Assembly (NCBI RefSeq): GCF_023499255.1
Contig: NZ_CP092183.1
Coordinates: 4,460,501 to 4,524,500 of the forward strand
Direction: 5' to 3'
Origin: Couchioplanes caeruleus
GTDB lineage: Bacteria > Actinomycetota > Actinomycetes > Mycobacteriales > Micromonosporaceae
Length of the DNA stretch: 64,000 nt
In this document: positions 56,522-63,783 of the stretch, piece by piece
How the letters are laid out: the number at the start of each line of letters is the position of its first letter
Numbering within the stretch: the stretch's first letter is position 1
The notes under the pieces: generated by a model
Database searches by the model: none
What the model saw: only the letters and a program-made list of their open reading frames with translations
What the model was told of the DNA's origin: nothing
Made by a program: the position numbers and the translations under genes

Positions 56522-56829
56522 GGTCCTGTTTCGGGAAGTGACTGTTGTTCGCTTCGTTCCTTCGCCCACTGGCCACGCGCGGCAGAACCCGACCGCGCGC
56601 GCGTACGCCAGGTCCAGGGGGTGGGGGTCGGCGGAGCGGCGCGGACCGGTCGCACTCCCGGTGGGGCCAGCGGTGGAACGAGGCCAGTAGACAACGGCAC
56701 GACGCGAGCAGCCAGCGCGCGGCGGGTCGGTCCGAAGGTCCCGCGACAGACGCCTGGCGCACCGGCCCGGGACGGATCGTGGAAGTGCGATCGGGGCGCG
56801 GCCTGCAGGCCGCGCCCCGATTCCTTTCT
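56522..56829 (+). ncRNA. candidate structured non-coding RNA, 6S/Ms1-like layout
   Basis: Between a strong promoter and a 14-bp terminator lie about 300 bases with no plausible gene. The ends pair: GGGTCC (56521-56526) with GGTCCC (56737-56742, one mismatch), and TTCGG (56530-56534) with CCGAA (56732-56736). Inside, GTGACTGTTGT (56538-56548) pairs with ACAACGGCAC (56691-56700), CTTCGTTCC (56552-56560) with GGAACGAGG (56675-56683), and CTGGCC (56569-56574) with GGCCAG (56665-56670). This makes one long rod interrupted by bulges, as in 6S RNA or mycobacterial Ms1, which is also about 300 nt. It does not match RNase P, tmRNA or SRP RNA. The identity is inference. Confidence 0.65.
56790..56829 (+). 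terminator. strong intrinsic terminator of the structured RNA
   Basis: ATCGGGGCGCGGCC (56790-56803) and GGCCGCGCCCCGAT (56808-56821) pair perfectly over 14 bp with a TGCA loop, followed by the T-rich TCCTTTCT. It lies too far from the kam operon end (368 bases), and too close to the promoter at 56486, to belong mainly to that operon. Confidence 0.88.
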
Positions 56830-56982
56830 GTCCGCCGTTTGCCGCCGCTGCTTCGGCTTCGCGTCCTCGCCTGCCGCCGCCTTCCTGCTTCCGCGCCGGG
56901 TGTTCGTGCTGGTCGCCGGGTTTTCCCCAGGCCGCGGGTGGGCGCGACGGGTTCGTGACCCGTGGCAGGTAGCCTTCCGCGG

Positions 56983-58608
56983 GTGGATTTGTTGACGCTT
57001 CAGCCGAGCCCGGCACCCTCGGACGCCGGCGGGGCCGTCCCGCCCGCGCCGCGGCCCCTGCCGCTGTGGGCGTCCGTGCTGCTGGGCCTGGCCGCGGGCG
57101 GCGGGCTGCTGCTGGCGTTCCCGCCGTACGGGCTGTGGTGGCTGGCCCCGGTGTCCGTGGCGCTGCTCGCCGCGGCGACGCACCGGCGGCGGCTGCGCGG
57201 CGGGTTCGGCGTCGGGATGCTGGCCGGGCTGGTGCTGTTCGTGCCCCTGCTCGACTGGACCCACATCGCCGCCGGGTGGCTGCCGTGGATGCTGCTGTCG
57301 TTCGCGCAGGCCGCCTATCTCGGCCTGCTGGGGCTCGCCTCGGCGTGGCTGTCGCCGCTGATCGACCGCGTCCGCGCGCTGTGGCCGCTGCTGACCGGGC
57401 TGCTGTGGGTGACGCAGGAGGCGCTGCGCGACCGGGCGCCGTTCGGCGGGTTCCCGTGGGGGCGGCTGGCGTTCAGCCAGGGTGACGCGCCGGCGCTGCG
57501 GCTGGCGGTGCTCGGCGGGGCGCCGCTGGTGACGTTCGCCGCCGCCGCGGCCGGTGGTGCCCTCGTCGCGCTGGCCTGGCGCACGTGGCGGCCCCGCACC
57601 TGGTTGCCCGCCGCCGGGTTCGCGCTGGCCGCGGCCGTGATCATCGTCGGGCCGGCGCTCGTGCCGACGGCGCACCCGGCGCAGCAGACCCGCACGGTCG
57701 CGATCGTGCAGGGCAACGTGCCGCGCCTCGGCCTGGACTTCAACGCCCAGCGGGCCGCGGTGCTGCTCAACCACGTGCGCGCCACCGAGGCGCTCGCCGA
57801 GCAGGTGCGCCAGGGCAGCCGGCCGAAACCGGAGCTGGTGATCTGGCCGGAGAATTCCAGCGACATCGACCCGCTGCGCAACCAGGACGCCGCCCAGCAG
57901 ATCGCCGGCGCCGCGAAAGCGATCGGCGTGCCCATCCTCGTGGGCGCCGTGCTGCGCGGCGACGTGCCCGGCGAGATCCGCAACGCCGGCATCCTGTGGA
58001 TGCCGGTCACCGGCCCGGACCTCGACCAGGTGTACGTCAAACGCCACCCCGTGCCGTTCGCGGAGTACATGCCGTTGCGCCCGATCGCGCGGTTCGTGTC
58101 CGACAAAGTGGACCTCGTGCAGAACATGGTCGCCGGGGACCACCCGGGCGTCGTGCGTACCCCCGCGGTGACCCTCGGCGACGTGATCTGCTTCGAGGTC
58201 GCGTACGACGACATCGTGCGCGAGACTGTCACCGGCGGGGCGCAGATCCTCGCCGTGCAGACCAACAACGCGACCTTCAACGAGGCCGAAGCCCGCCAGC
58301 AGCTCGCCATGGTGCAGTTGCGCGCGGTCGAGCACGGCCGCGAAGCCCTGATGGTCTCCACCGTCGGGGTGTCCGCGTTCGCCGCCGCCGACGGCACCGT
58401 GCACGGCGCGACCGGCTTCAATGTGGACGCCGTGGTCCTGCATGACATGCGCGTGGGCGGACCGCGTACGCTGGCCACTCGTCTGGGACATTGGCCGGAG
58501 ATCGCAGCGGTCGCGCTGACTGTGCTCGCCCTGGCCGCGGCGGCCCCGCTGCGGCGGCGGCGCAGGAACGACACGGCCGCCACAGAGGGAACGACGGAGG
58601 AACGGTGA
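56983..58608 (+). CDS. lnt: apolipoprotein N-acyltransferase
   Basis: Lnt adds the third acyl chain to lipoproteins at the membrane. The protein has about eight N-terminal hydrophobic segments forming the membrane part and a C-terminal nitrilase-like domain. The catalytic triad is visible as Glu in VIWPENSSDIDP, Lys in YVKRHPVPFAEYMP and Cys in DVICFEVAYDD. GTG at 56983 (541 residues) is favoured: TAGCCT lies 7 bases before it and no ribosome binding site exists, though GTG at 56962 (548 residues) is in frame. It overlaps ppm1, matching the fused or paired arrangement in other actinobacteria. Confidence 0.92.
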   Translation: MDLLTLQPSPAPSDAGGAVPPAPRPLPLWASVLLGLAAGGGLLLAFPPYGLWWLAPVSVALLAAATHRRRLRGGFGVGMLAGLVLFVPLLDWTHIAAGWLPWMLLSFAQAAYLGLLGLASAWLSPLIDRVRALWPLLTGLLWVTQEALRDRAPFGGFPWGRLAFSQGDAPALRLAVLGGAPLVTFAAAAAGGALVALAWRTWRPRTWLPAAGFALAAAVIIVGPALVPTAHPAQQTRTVAIVQGNVPRLGLDFNAQRAAVLLNHVRATEALAEQVRQGSRPKPELVIWPENSSDIDPLRNQDAAQQIAGAAKAIGVPILVGAVLRGDVPGEIRNAGILWMPVTGPDLDQVYVKRHPVPFAEYMPLRPIARFVSDKVDLVQNMVAGDHPGVVRTPAVTLGDVICFEVAYDDIVRETVTGGAQILAVQTNNATFNEAEARQQLAMVQLRAVEHGREALMVSTVGVSAFAAADGTVHGATGFNVDAVVLHDMRVGGPRTLATRLGHWPEIAAVALTVLALAAAAPLRRRRRNDTAATEGTTEER

Positions 58609-59414
58609 GCGACGCAGATCCGACGACGACGGGCTCGGAGGGATACCCCGGGGTCGGCCGCGTGCTCGTGGTCATCCCCACCTACAACGAGGCCGAGAAC
58701 GTCCGGCTCATCACCGACCGGGTACGCCGCGCCGTTCCCTCGGTGGACATCCTCGTCGCCGACGACAATTCGCCCGACGGCACCGGCGCCATCGCCGACG
58801 AGATCTCCGCCGCCGACGACCACGTGTTCGTGCTGCACCGCGCCGGTAAGGAAGGCCTCGGCGCCGCGTACGTCGCCGGTTTCGCCTGGGCCAAGGACAA
58901 GGGCTACGACGCCGTCGTGGAGATGGACGCCGACGGCTCGCACGCCCCGGAAGAGCTGCCGAAACTGCTCGACGCGCTGCGCGACACCGACGCGGTGCTC
59001 GGCACCCGCTACATCCCCGGCGGCAGCGTGCACAACTGGCCCCTGCACCGGCTCCTGCTCTCGCGCGGCGGCAACATCTACATCCGCATGGCGCTGGGCA
59101 TGCCGTTCAAGGACGCCACGGGTGGCTACCGCGCGTACCGCATGCCCGTGCTCGACGCGATCGACGTGTCGACGGTGGCGTCGCAGGGCTACTCGTTCCA
59201 GGTCGAGCTGGCCTGGCGCACGTACCGGCACGGCTTCCGCATGGCCGAGGTCCCGATCACGTTCACCGAGCGGGAGCACGGCGTCAGCAAGATGAGCGGC
59301 AACATCTTCAAGGAGCAGCTGCTGCGGGTGACCGTGTGGGGTGCCGCGGCACGCCGGGATGCGCTGATGAGCAAGCTCGGACGCAAGCCGAAGCAGCCGT
59401 CGACCTGGCCCTGA
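58605..59414 (+). CDS. ppm1: polyprenol monophosphomannose synthase
   Basis: This GT2-family enzyme transfers mannose from GDP-mannose to polyprenyl phosphate, providing the donor for glycolipids and protein O-mannosylation. The 269-residue protein shows VVIPTYNEAENVRLIT, the nucleotide-sugar motif VADDNSPDGTG, the DxD-like MDADGSHAPEELP, and TGGYRAYRMPVLDAI. There is no C-terminal membrane anchor. GTG at 58605 overlaps the lnt stop (GTGA) and has GGAGG upstream, so acyltransferase and synthase are made together. Confidence 0.93.
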   Translation: MSDADPTTTGSEGYPGVGRVLVVIPTYNEAENVRLITDRVRRAVPSVDILVADDNSPDGTGAIADEISAADDHVFVLHRAGKEGLGAAYVAGFAWAKDKGYDAVVEMDADGSHAPEELPKLLDALRDTDAVLGTRYIPGGSVHNWPLHRLLLSRGGNIYIRMALGMPFKDATGGYRAYRMPVLDAIDVSTVASQGYSFQVELAWRTYRHGFRMAEVPITFTEREHGVSKMSGNIFKEQLLRVTVWGAAARRDALMSKLGRKPKQPSTWP

Positions 59415-59615
59415 CCGGGGTTCCCACCGGCCCGCGGCCCGTCGACCGGCTCCCGCTGTGACCGGGGGTTTCGCCCGGACCACGGCCTCTGCCGCGGCAC
59501 GGGGCCGTCCCTTCGACCGCGGCTTGCCGGGTACGGGGCGCCGGCGCACAGCTTTCGCTCAGCCTGTGCGTGTCATGCTGGGATGGTCGGTGTGACACCC
59601 GGGAGGGTGATGAGA

Positions 59616-60131
59616 ATGCGTCGGGTCCTGGCCCTGCTCCCCGTGGGGCTGCTGCTGCTCGCGGCGGCCGAGATCGTGGTGTTCGCCGCGGTCGCCCACG
59701 CCCTCGGCGCCGGCTGGGCGGTGCTGCTGCTGGCCGCGTCCAGCGTCGCCGGCCTGGCCCTGCTGCGCCGCGAAGGCATCCGAGGCTGGCGCTCGTTCCG
59801 CGCCGCCGCCGAAGCCGGCCGCCCGCCCGGCGCGCAGGTCAGCAACTCCCTGGTGGGCCTGCTCGGCGCATTGCTGCTGGCCATGCCCGGCTTCCTCACC
59901 GCGGTCACCGGCCTCGTGCTGATCATCCCGCCGGGCCGCTACCTGGCCCGCCGCGGTGTGGAACGCGCCGCGGAACGGCGCCTGTCGGCCACGGTCGCCG
60001 GTGACCTGTTCGGCCCCCGGCACGTCCGCGTCCACCAGGCCGACCCGGTCGACGACCCGGCCCCGGCACCCCGCGCACCCTCCCGCGAAATCATCTCCGG
60101 CGAGGTCGTCGAAGGAGACATCGTCCGCTGA
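59616..60131 (+). CDS. fxsA: FxsA-family membrane protein
   Basis: The 171-residue protein has the FxsA pattern. Two N-terminal helices (LALLPVGLLLLAAAEIVVFAAVAHALGAGWAVLLLAASSVAGL overall), the conserved LLRREGIRGWRSFRAAAEAGRPP, then LLGALLLAMPGFLTAVTGLVLIIPPGR and an acidic cytoplasmic tail. FxsA can relieve phage F exclusion in E. coli when overproduced; its normal role is unknown. ATG at 59616 is chosen because GGAGGG lies 8 bases upstream; ATG at 59610 is closer than optimal. The 200 bases before it contain no clear element. Confidence 0.88.
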   Translation: MRRVLALLPVGLLLLAAAEIVVFAAVAHALGAGWAVLLLAASSVAGLALLRREGIRGWRSFRAAAEAGRPPGAQVSNSLVGLLGALLLAMPGFLTAVTGLVLIIPPGRYLARRGVERAAERRLSATVAGDLFGPRHVRVHQADPVDDPAPAPRAPSREIISGEVVEGDIVR

Positions 60132-60293
60132 GCTGCGGCAGGTCGGTGCCCGCATCAAAACACGGCCGACGACGATGATCTCGCGCCCGCAGAGCCGCCG
60201 GCCGTGTCGCCCCCGGTGTAGCAGACATCCGCCCCACCCGCTGCCGATCACGCCGTCACCGACCCGCCGCCCGGCCGGCCCTTCTCGCCGCGC

Positions 60294-60459
60294 GATCGCT
60301 CACCCCGCCGCTTTGCCGCCCGACCGCGCGACGCAGCGTCGTCGCGCGACCGTTCGACGCAACGCCTAGCCGCCGCGATCGCTCAGCCCGCAGCGTCGTC
60401 GCGCGACCGTTCGACCCGCCGGCCTCGTCGCCGCGGTCGCTCACCCCGCCGCTTTGCCG
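60294..60459. repeat. interspersed direct repeats downstream of fxsA and rbpA
   Basis: CAGCGTCGTCGCGCGACCGT plus TTCGAC is identical at 60334-60358 and 60391-60415. A second unit, beginning GATCGCTCACCCCGCCGCTT, occurs at 60294-60318 and, with one change, at 60435-60459. The region 60132-60558 lies between convergent genes, is very rich in CG steps and holds no gene that I can support. Confidence 0.7.
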
Positions 60460-60558
60460 CGCGTGGCACAACCCACGGCTTCTCGGCGCGACGGGTTCCG
60501 GACACAGCAAATCGCCGCCCCACCACGTCGGTGGAACGGCGATCAGGTGTGCCGCGGG

Positions 60559-60897
60559 TCAGCGCCCCCGGCGGGTGCGAACCTCCTGGAGCCGCTCGTT
60601 GAGGATGTCCTCCAGCTCCGAGATCGACCGGCGCTCCAGCAGCATGTCCCAGTGGGTACGCGGCGGCTTGGCCTTCTTCTGCTCCGGCTCGTTGCCGTCG
60701 ACCAGTCGCGCGACGCTGCCGTCGAACTTGCACTCCCAGGTGATCGGCACCTCGGCATCGACGGCGAACGGCACCTCGAACTGGTGACCCTTCACGCACA
60801 GGTACTCGCGGGTCTGCCGGGGCGCCAGCTCCGTGTTGCGGTCGGACTCGTAGCTGACTGCGCCAAGACGGCTGCCGCGCAGCATGCGTTCGCCCAT
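60559..60897 (-). CDS. rbpA: RNA polymerase-binding protein RbpA
   Basis: RbpA binds RNA polymerase with the principal sigma factor and stabilises open complexes; it is actinobacteria-specific. The 112-residue protein has an N-terminal tail GERMLRGSRLGAVSYESDRN, a zinc-like core with CVKGHQFEVPF and WECKFDG, and the sigma-interacting helix THWDMLLERRSISELEDILNERLQ. Size and order match Streptomyces RbpA. The ATG at 60897 follows GAGGGG. A SigR-type promoter lies upstream, as for rbpA in Streptomyces. Confidence 0.96.
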   Translation of the reverse strand: MGERMLRGSRLGAVSYESDRNTELAPRQTREYLCVKGHQFEVPFAVDAEVPITWECKFDGSVARLVDGNEPEQKKAKPPRTHWDMLLERRSISELEDILNERLQEVRTRRGR

Positions 60898-60939
60898 GAT
60901 CGGCTTTCCCCTCGCTCGTGGTGCTGCTTCCGTTGGTGT

Positions 60940-60965
60940 AACGAAAGGGACGGTCGCGAGATTCC
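60940..60965 (-). promoter_or_regulatory. SigR (SigH)-type promoter of rbpA
   Basis: On the minus strand GGAAT (60965-60961) is separated by exactly 18 bases from GTT (60942-60940), the consensus of the thiol-stress sigma factor SigR/SigH. Transcription would start roughly 35 bases before the rbpA ATG. RbpA is a known SigR target in Streptomyces, so the disulphide-stress link seems kept here. Confidence 0.8.
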
Positions 60966-61047
60966 TGGCGACCGCCGTGTGTCGACGGTGTTAACGCTTC
61001 GAGCGTAACCGGCACGGCCGCCCATCGGCCGTGTCAGCCCCGTCCTG

Positions 61048-61067
61048 AAGTGGACCTTGGTCCACTT
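61048..61067. promoter_or_regulatory. isolated perfect inverted repeat
   Basis: AAGTGGACC (61048-61056) and GGTCCACTT (61059-61067) form a 9+9 palindrome with a 2-base gap. It looks like a MarR- or GntR-type operator, yet the 600 bases to its right (61076-61675) hold only GC-rich DNA and tandem repeats, and rbpA starts 150 bases to its left. Confidence 0.5.
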
Positions 61068-61486
61068 TACGGGATATTGAGAGACCTACGGATGGTGCGA
61101 TCCCGGTCACTCGACCGTAAACCTACCCAACGGCCGAACTTCCCCCCGCCTATCGTCCCCCACCGGCCGCTTCTGAGCCAACCGCACCCACCATCACCGG
61201 TCCCCAGTGCGATCCGTTGCCCGACACCCGGCCCGCCATGTGCGCAATCTGCCGCTGTCCGCCTCCCCGGCTTTGAACCAGTCGCCGCGAGGTGCTGCAC
61301 AACGCCTCGCCCGGGATACGCCGGCAGCGACTGTGCGGGGCACGCCTACCCCGAGCTGCTGTCCACCTGCCCCGCCGGCCAGACGCTCGCAGCATGCCGA
61401 TCGCGCGCGCTGCTGCCCGACGCTCCCGGCCGGCTGCTGCCGCGCGCCGATCGGCCGGCCACCCCCTAGCGGGCCCAGCCGAAAGC

Positions 61487-61674
61487 CTCAGTAGGCGCCG
61501 TCTGCGCTCTCGGCAAGCGGCCGGTCTCCCTCAGCAGGCGCCGTCTGCGTGCTCGGCAAGCGGCCGGTCTCGCTCAGCGGGCGCGGCCTGCGCGCTCGGT
61601 GGGCGGGCGACCGCCGTGAGCAGGTGCCGTCCGCAGACTCAGCGGGCGTCGTCCGCGGGCTCGGTGAGCCTGCG
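61487..61674. repeat. 43-bp tandem repeat array
   Basis: Units begin at 61487, 61530 and 61573, each 43 bp and opening CTCAGNNGGCGC, with a shortened unit at 61616 and a last partial one at 61638. The first two units are nearly identical. The array ends 2 bases before the stop of the coiled-coil gene on the minus strand. Nothing else in 61076-61675 is recognisable. Confidence 0.75.
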
Positions 61675-61675
61675 A

Positions 61676-62944
61676 TCACCGATTCCCGCTGCCGGATCCC
61701 AGTGCCGCCAGCGCCGACGCCAGGTCGCTGACCTGCGCCGACAGCTGTGCCACCCGGGCGTGCGCAGCGTCGGCGTCCGCGCGGGCCGTCTCGACCCGCC
61801 GGCGCAGCTCCTCGGCGTCACGCTCGGCGGCCTGGCGCGCGGCCGCCGCCTCGTCGGTGGCCCGCGCCAGGGCGGCGCGGTCACGCTCGGTGGCGGCTCG
61901 GACCTCGTCCACCGTACGCCGCAACGCCTCCGTATCCGCCTTCTCGCGGGCCAGGTCCGCCCGCACGGCAACGGTCTCCTCCGCCGCACGCTGCAGGTCG
62001 GCGCGGGCCGCGTCCCACCCGGCCTGGGCTGTCACGAGCTCGCCCTGAACGGCGTCCCGCTCCGAGCGGGCGGTGTCCCGCTCGGCCCGGGCCGTACGCA
62101 GCTCGGACAGCGCCTGCTCGAGCTCACGGGCGCGCGTGTCGGCCTCGTGCCGTGCGTCGCCCAGCTCCTTGCGTACGGAATCGGTCTCACGGCGGGCCGC
62201 GTCCAGCTCGCGCCGCAGCTCATCGGCCTCCCGCCGCGCAGCGTCGCGATCCGCTTCGGCCTGCACCCGCAGGGCAGCGGCCGCGCTCGCCGCGGCCTGG
62301 GCCTCGTCGCGGGCCGCGACCGCCCGCCGTGCGTCCGCGGATGCCGTCTCCGCCAGGCGCCGTGCCGTGTCCGCGGCCTGCAGAGCGTCATCGCGCTCGG
62401 CGCGCGCGACCACCGCCTCCTGCACGGCGGCCCCGGCGGCCTCCGCGGCCCGATCGGCGTCCCGGCGCGCCTCGTCCCGCTCCGTGTGCGCGGCTGCGAC
62501 CAGCCGCGACGTCTCGGCGCGCACCTCCGCCACCTGACGTTCCACGCCCGCCGGGGACATCTCCGCGTGCAGTGCCTCGCTCAGCGTGCCGACCAGCTGA
62601 TCGAGGCGGTCCACGACCTCCCACGTCCGCGCGACCTGACCGGCCAGGCCCGGCGACGACCGGTGCCGCATCCGCACGTTGCGCGACGCGCGCTGGCACT
62701 CGCCGTCGTTGTCCCGGCAGTACCGGAACGGGCGCCCGGCGGAGGCCCGCTGCGGAACGGGACGCCCGCAGTGCGCGCACGGCCGCGTCTCGGGGGCGGG
62801 TTCAGCGTGAGCGAGGACCTCGCCGTAGGTGGCCGGGCCGTCGTCGTGCTGGTCCGAGTGGTCCGGCTGGTCGGGGACGGTGACCGTCAGCACGGAACGC
62901 GGCTGGACCGGCCGCGTCGTCGGGGAAGCATCGTCGTGTGCCAT
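61676..62944 (-). CDS. zinc-finger and coiled-coil protein
   Basis: The 422-residue protein has a disordered acidic start, a probable zinc-binding knuckle with Cys56, Cys59, Cys76 and Cys83 (CAHCGRPVPQ, YCRDNDGECQ), a basic RNVRMRHR patch, then about 300 residues of uninterrupted Ala/Glu/Arg-rich heptads typical of a long parallel coiled coil. Its shape recalls KfrA-like or DUF3450-like structural proteins, but I do not recognise a family. ATG at 62944. It may bind nucleic acid through the N-terminus. A 43-bp repeat array lies directly at its 3' end. Confidence 0.75.
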   Translation of the reverse strand: MAHDDASPTTRPVQPRSVLTVTVPDQPDHSDQHDDGPATYGEVLAHAEPAPETRPCAHCGRPVPQRASAGRPFRYCRDNDGECQRASRNVRMRHRSSPGLAGQVARTWEVVDRLDQLVGTLSEALHAEMSPAGVERQVAEVRAETSRLVAAAHTERDEARRDADRAAEAAGAAVQEAVVARAERDDALQAADTARRLAETASADARRAVAARDEAQAAASAAAALRVQAEADRDAARREADELRRELDAARRETDSVRKELGDARHEADTRARELEQALSELRTARAERDTARSERDAVQGELVTAQAGWDAARADLQRAAEETVAVRADLAREKADTEALRRTVDEVRAATERDRAALARATDEAAAARQAAERDAEELRRRVETARADADAAHARVAQLSAQVSDLASALAALGSGSGNR

Positions 62945-63107
62945 CGCGACCCGACCCTAACGGCACCCACCGACACTTTCCGGCAACCGCGCCGGTGGCG
63001 GAGATGTCCCCGGCACAGCCGCGTGGCTGAGATCGCGGCGATTGCAGGCGGCGGGCACCGTGTGAGTCGGTCAGCCTGCAGGCCGGCAGGTGCAACCGCG
63101 GCGACCG

Positions 63108-63218
63108 GGCCGTCACGACGGCCGCGGTCAGTCCGCCGACCGGGAGCAGCTGCGGGCCACTTCGACCGTCACGACGGCCGGGAACAGGTGGGGGCCGGCT
63201 CGACCGTTATGACAGCCG
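63108..63218. repeat. three spaced hairpin-like repeats
   Basis: GGCCGTCACGACGGCC (63108-63123), GACCGTCACGACGGCC (63164-63179) and GACCGTTATGACAGCC (63202-63217) are related 16-mers, each able to fold on itself around four bases. They occupy the 287-base gap between the phosphatase 3' end and the coiled-coil gene start. No gene is visible there. Confidence 0.55.
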
Positions 63219-63231
63219 TGGTCAGCCCGGG

Positions 63232-63783
63232 TCAGTCCGCGGCCGGGAAGTGCAGGCGCCAGCGGCCCGAGCGGTACGTGAGCCGGGTCAGCGAGAGCGG
63301 CGCGACCTCCAGGTTCCACACCGCCTCGCCCGGCAGGCCGAGGGCGTGCACCAGCGCCGCCCGTACGACGATCGGGTGGGCGACCGCGACGAGGCGCTGG
63401 CGGGCCACCAGGTCCAGCCATTCGCCGACGCGCTCGCGGACCCGGGCCAGCGACTCGCCGCCGTGCGGGGCCGCCCGCGGGTCGGTGAGCCATTGGTGCA
63501 GGCCGTCCGGGTCCGCGGCGGCCGCCTCCTGCAGGCTCAGGCCGTCCCAGCGGCCGGCGTCCGGGTCGGCGAGCTGCTGCTCCACCGCCGCGGAGTGCCC
63601 CAGCGCCTGCGCGGTCTCGCGGGCCGCCCGCGACGGCGCGCACACCCAGCGGTCGCCGCGGGCGAACGGGGAGAGCGCGAGGGCGGCCCGCAGGCCGCCC
63701 TCGTCGATGTCGTCGTCACCGCCGAACCGTGCGCCCCGCAGGGCCGCTGTCGGGGCGCACGCGAGCAGCCGCAGACCGCTCAC
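63232..63783 (-). CDS. histidine phosphatase-superfamily protein, catalytic His replaced
   Basis: The 183-residue protein has the histidine phosphatase fold: WVCAPSRAARETAQALG (second Arg), HGGESLARVRERVGEWL (Glu) and VAVAHPIVVRAALVHALGLP (second His). The usual N-terminal RHG-like site reads LRLLACAPTAALRG, with Cys9 where relatives beside cbtA usually have His, so the phosphohistidine may not form. It starts with GTG at 63783 overlapping the cbtA stop (GTGA). The pairing with a cobalt transporter is common in actinobacteria, where it may act in cobalamin metabolism. Confidence 0.75.
   Translation of the reverse strand: MSGLRLLACAPTAALRGARFGGDDDIDEGGLRAALALSPFARGDRWVCAPSRAARETAQALGHSAAVEQQLADPDAGRWDGLSLQEAAAADPDGLHQWLTDPRAAPHGGESLARVRERVGEWLDLVARQRLVAVAHPIVVRAALVHALGLPGEAVWNLEVAPLSLTRLTYRSGRWRLHFPAAD

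Noticed and set aside
56522..56829. RNase P RNA, tmRNA or SRP RNA as the identity of the structured RNA
   Set aside because: The conserved cores of those RNAs (GAGGAAAGTCC-type P4, the tRNA-like ends of tmRNA, the GGAAG SRP loop context) are not present.
56947..56963. T-arm-like hairpin ACGGG-TTCGTGA-CCCGT suggesting a tRNA
   Set aside because: The loop lacks the invariant A of TTCRA, and no acceptor, D or anticodon arms are present around it.
54947..57016. 689-residue minus-strand frame opposite kal and the reactivase gene
   Set aside because: It is antisense to ASKHA and hotdog motifs, is low in hydrophobic residues, and also crosses the structured RNA region.
60294..60459. CRISPR array at the repeats near fxsA
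   Set aside because: There are only two copies of each unit, spacing is irregular, spacers are not distinct and no cas genes are present.
61487..61674. CRISPR array at the 43-bp repeats
   Set aside because: The units abut with no spacers, so this is a minisatellite.
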